Shown here: positions 6,798 to 7,500 of the stretch, piece by piece
Layout of the letters: every line of letters starts with the position of its first letter
Position numbering within the stretch: position 1 is the first letter of the stretch
Assembly: GCA_009773075.1 (NCBI GenBank)
Contig: WOUX01000028.1
Coordinates: 10,509-18,008 of the forward strand
Origin: a bacterium
GTDB lineage: Bacteria > Desulfobacterota > UBA8473
Direction of reading: 5' to 3'
Length of the DNA stretch: 7,500 bases
Translations under genes and position numbers: made by a program
The notes under the pieces: model-generated
The model's input: the letters and a program-made list of their open reading frames with translations, nothing else
Told to the model about the DNA's origin: nothing
Databases searched by the model: none

Positions 6798-6912
6798 AGG
6801 GTTCAAGGAATCAAGGGGTCAGGGATTCAAGTGAAATGTTAAAAAACTACAAGGCACTTATTAAATCTTTAAAAAACAAACACTTGAATCCTCGAATCCT
6901 CGAACCCTTTTT
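6796..6912. repeat. Inverted-repeat element of 8-bp units (GGNNTCAA) between pilD and the pseudopilin
   Basis: The left arm (6799-6833) has four 8-base units, GGGTTCAA, GGAATCAA, GGGGTCAG and GGATTCAA, closed by GTG. The right arm (6881-6907), read on the other strand, has three, GGGTTCGA, GGATTCGA and GGATTCAA, also closed by GTG. The 11 bases nearest the loop match perfectly. The outer two units pair with three mismatches, and the extra left unit would bulge. The loop (6834-6880) is 47 bases, very AT-rich, and carries TTAAAAAAC twice (6839-6847 and 6869-6877). The element begins inside the pilD stop codon. It looks like a small non-coding repeat with no transposase of its own. Copy number elsewhere is unknown. 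Confidence 0.8.
6799..6912 (+). terminator. Possible transcription terminator formed by the inverted repeat
   Basis: The right arm ends in CCC followed by five T residues (6908-6912), and the left arm is preceded by AAA, so a long stem could end transcription after pilD just before the next promoter. The 47-base loop and 8-base bulge are unlike a compact intrinsic terminator, so this reading is tentative. Confidence 0.35.
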
Positions 6913-6922
6913 AACAACTAGG

Positions 6923-6951
6923 TTGCAAAATACCTTTGTATTTGGTATGAT
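6923..6951 (+). promoter_or_regulatory. Sigma70-type promoter for the pseudopilin gene
   Basis: TTGCAA (6923-6928) and TATGAT (6946-6951) are separated by exactly 17 bases, the optimal spacing. The -10 box has five of six consensus bases and the -35 box four. Transcription would start near 6957-6960, after the repeat element, giving a leader of about 15-30 bases. This argues that the pseudopilin opens a new transcription unit and that an ATG at 6947, inside the -10 box, is not a start. Confidence 0.6.
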
Positions 6952-6973
6952 ATTTGCGGTTAATGTTTGCGGG

Positions 6974-7006
6974 TTGCACACTACGCAAAATGCTGATGAG
7001 GGCTTC
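6974..7006 (+). other. Out-of-frame remnant of a prepilin leader (ends Gly-Phe)
   Basis: Read from TTG at 6974 this gives MHTTQNADEG followed by Phe, a normal short type IV prepilin leader with Gly at -1 and Phe at +1. After the Phe codon this frame turns into unrelated sequence, while the pseudopilin body continues in a different frame from GAG at 7008. The TTG lacks a clear ribosome binding site, so the exact start is uncertain. Confidence 0.55.
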
Positions 7007-7500
7007 AGAGTTGCTAATTGTCGTTGCAATTATTGGTATAACCGCAGCCGTTGCATCTCCCTATATAATAGATTGGATTCCTACTATGAGAGTAAACTCA
7101 GCCGCGAGGGACCTGGTCTCTGAGATGCAGTTGGCTCGAATGAAGGCAGTTTCAGAGAGAAACGATTATGTGATTACATTTGATACGACCACCCATGAGT
7201 ATAGTATTTATGATGATGGTGATAATGATTTCAGTACTGCAGGGGCTGAGGCTTCTGAATTGGTAAAGACTGTAGATTTGGATACAAAGTACAAAGGTAT
7301 ACAATTTGGTTATGTAGCTGGGGAGACTGGAACTGGCGGTACTGCGATATCAGGCTCAGTAACGTTTAGCAGTTCAAACGAGACTTTTGAACCGAACGGC
7401 ACAGCAAATAAAATGGGGGCTGTTTACCTGATCCCGACCGAAGATGTTGCCGGCAGCAGAAGAGATAGGCAAAGGGCCATTACTGTGATACAGACAGGCA
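6990..7500 (+). CDS. FimT/GspH-like type IV pseudopilin, disrupted at its cleavage motif, 3'-partial
   Basis: The frame is open from ATG 6990 to the window edge (170 codons) and encodes a minor pseudopilin of the FimT/GspH kind. ELLIVVAIIGITAAVASP is the conserved Glu5 and hydrophobic N-terminal helix. DWIPTMRVNSAARDL and SEMQLARMKAVSERN match the amphipathic helix end typical of the family. FEPNGTANKMGAVYLIP and RAITVIQTG resemble the C-terminal beta domain. The expected cleavage site before Glu5 (G|FTxxE) is missing in this frame: only MLMRAS precedes the Glu. Gly-Phe lies in another frame just upstream (7001-7006). Restoring the usual spacing needs about 8 bases between 7006 and 7008. As written the product could not be processed by PilD. 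It may be a natural frameshift mutant or an assembly error. Other in-frame starts are ATG 6963 and ATG 6996, none with a clear ribosome binding site. Confidence 0.8.
   Translation, partial: MLMRASELLIVVAIIGITAAVASPYIIDWIPTMRVNSAARDLVSEMQLARMKAVSERNDYVITFDTTTHEYSIYDDGDNDFSTAGAEASELVKTVDLDTKYKGIQFGYVAGETGTGGTAISGSVTFSSSNETFEPNGTANKMGAVYLIPTEDVAGSRRDRQRAITVIQTG

Noticed and set aside
6755..7123. Open frame of 122 codons across the pilD end, inverted repeat and pseudopilin start
   Set aside because: It overlaps pilD out of frame, runs through a non-coding repeat and then through the pseudopilin body in the wrong frame. Only its short stretch at 6974-7006 is meaningful, as the displaced prepilin leader.

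Overview
The window is a dense, single-strand (all +) stretch from a Gram-negative bacterium with type IV pili. Moderately AT-rich DNA, frequent use of ATA/AGA codons and the gene order (TPR protein, ABC ATPase, ABC permease, then prepilin peptidase and a FimT/GspH-like pseudopilin) suggest a member of the former Deltaproteobacteria (Desulfobacterota/Myxococcota side) or a nearby phylum. This is an inference from layout, not from a marker gene.

Region 1 (1-2690) is the tail of an envelope-glycan or glycolipid cluster. It holds the C-terminal part of a multispanning LPG_synthase_TM-family (flippase-like) protein, a SAM-dependent methyltransferase with a CxxC/CxxC zinc-knuckle-like N-terminus, and a CE4-type polysaccharide deacetylase with its metal and catalytic motifs intact. 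The methyltransferase and deacetylase genes overlap, and the deacetylase overlaps the next gene too, so the glycan genes run straight into region 2 as one apparent operon.

Region 2 (2680-5989) is a membrane-complex module: a membrane-anchored TPR-like protein, an ABC-2 type ATPase (TTG start), its six-helix permease (ATGA overlap), a second TPR-like protein with three membrane segments, and a 60-residue protein with two membrane helices. With pilD directly downstream, the order resembles the Myxococcus xanthus pilG-pilH-pilI-pilD block, in which the ABC transporter PilH is needed for pilus formation. The two membrane proteins between the permease and pilD are uncharacterised and are the best candidates for an undescribed part of this system.

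Region 3 (6027-7500) is the pilus-processing part. It holds a complete type IV prepilin peptidase (PilD) with both CxxC pairs and both aspartate motifs, then an inverted-repeat element built from 8-bp units starting at the pilD stop codon, then a good sigma70-type promoter, then a FimT/GspH-like pseudopilin running off the window end. The pseudopilin is broken exactly at its prepilin cleavage motif: a leader ending in Gly-Phe lies in one frame and the rest of the protein continues in another, as if about 8 bp were missing. Related short repeats in two other intergenic gaps overlap ribosome-binding and start sites. No RNA gene, CRISPR array, transposase or integrase is visible, and no gene-free stretch exceeds about 190 bases.
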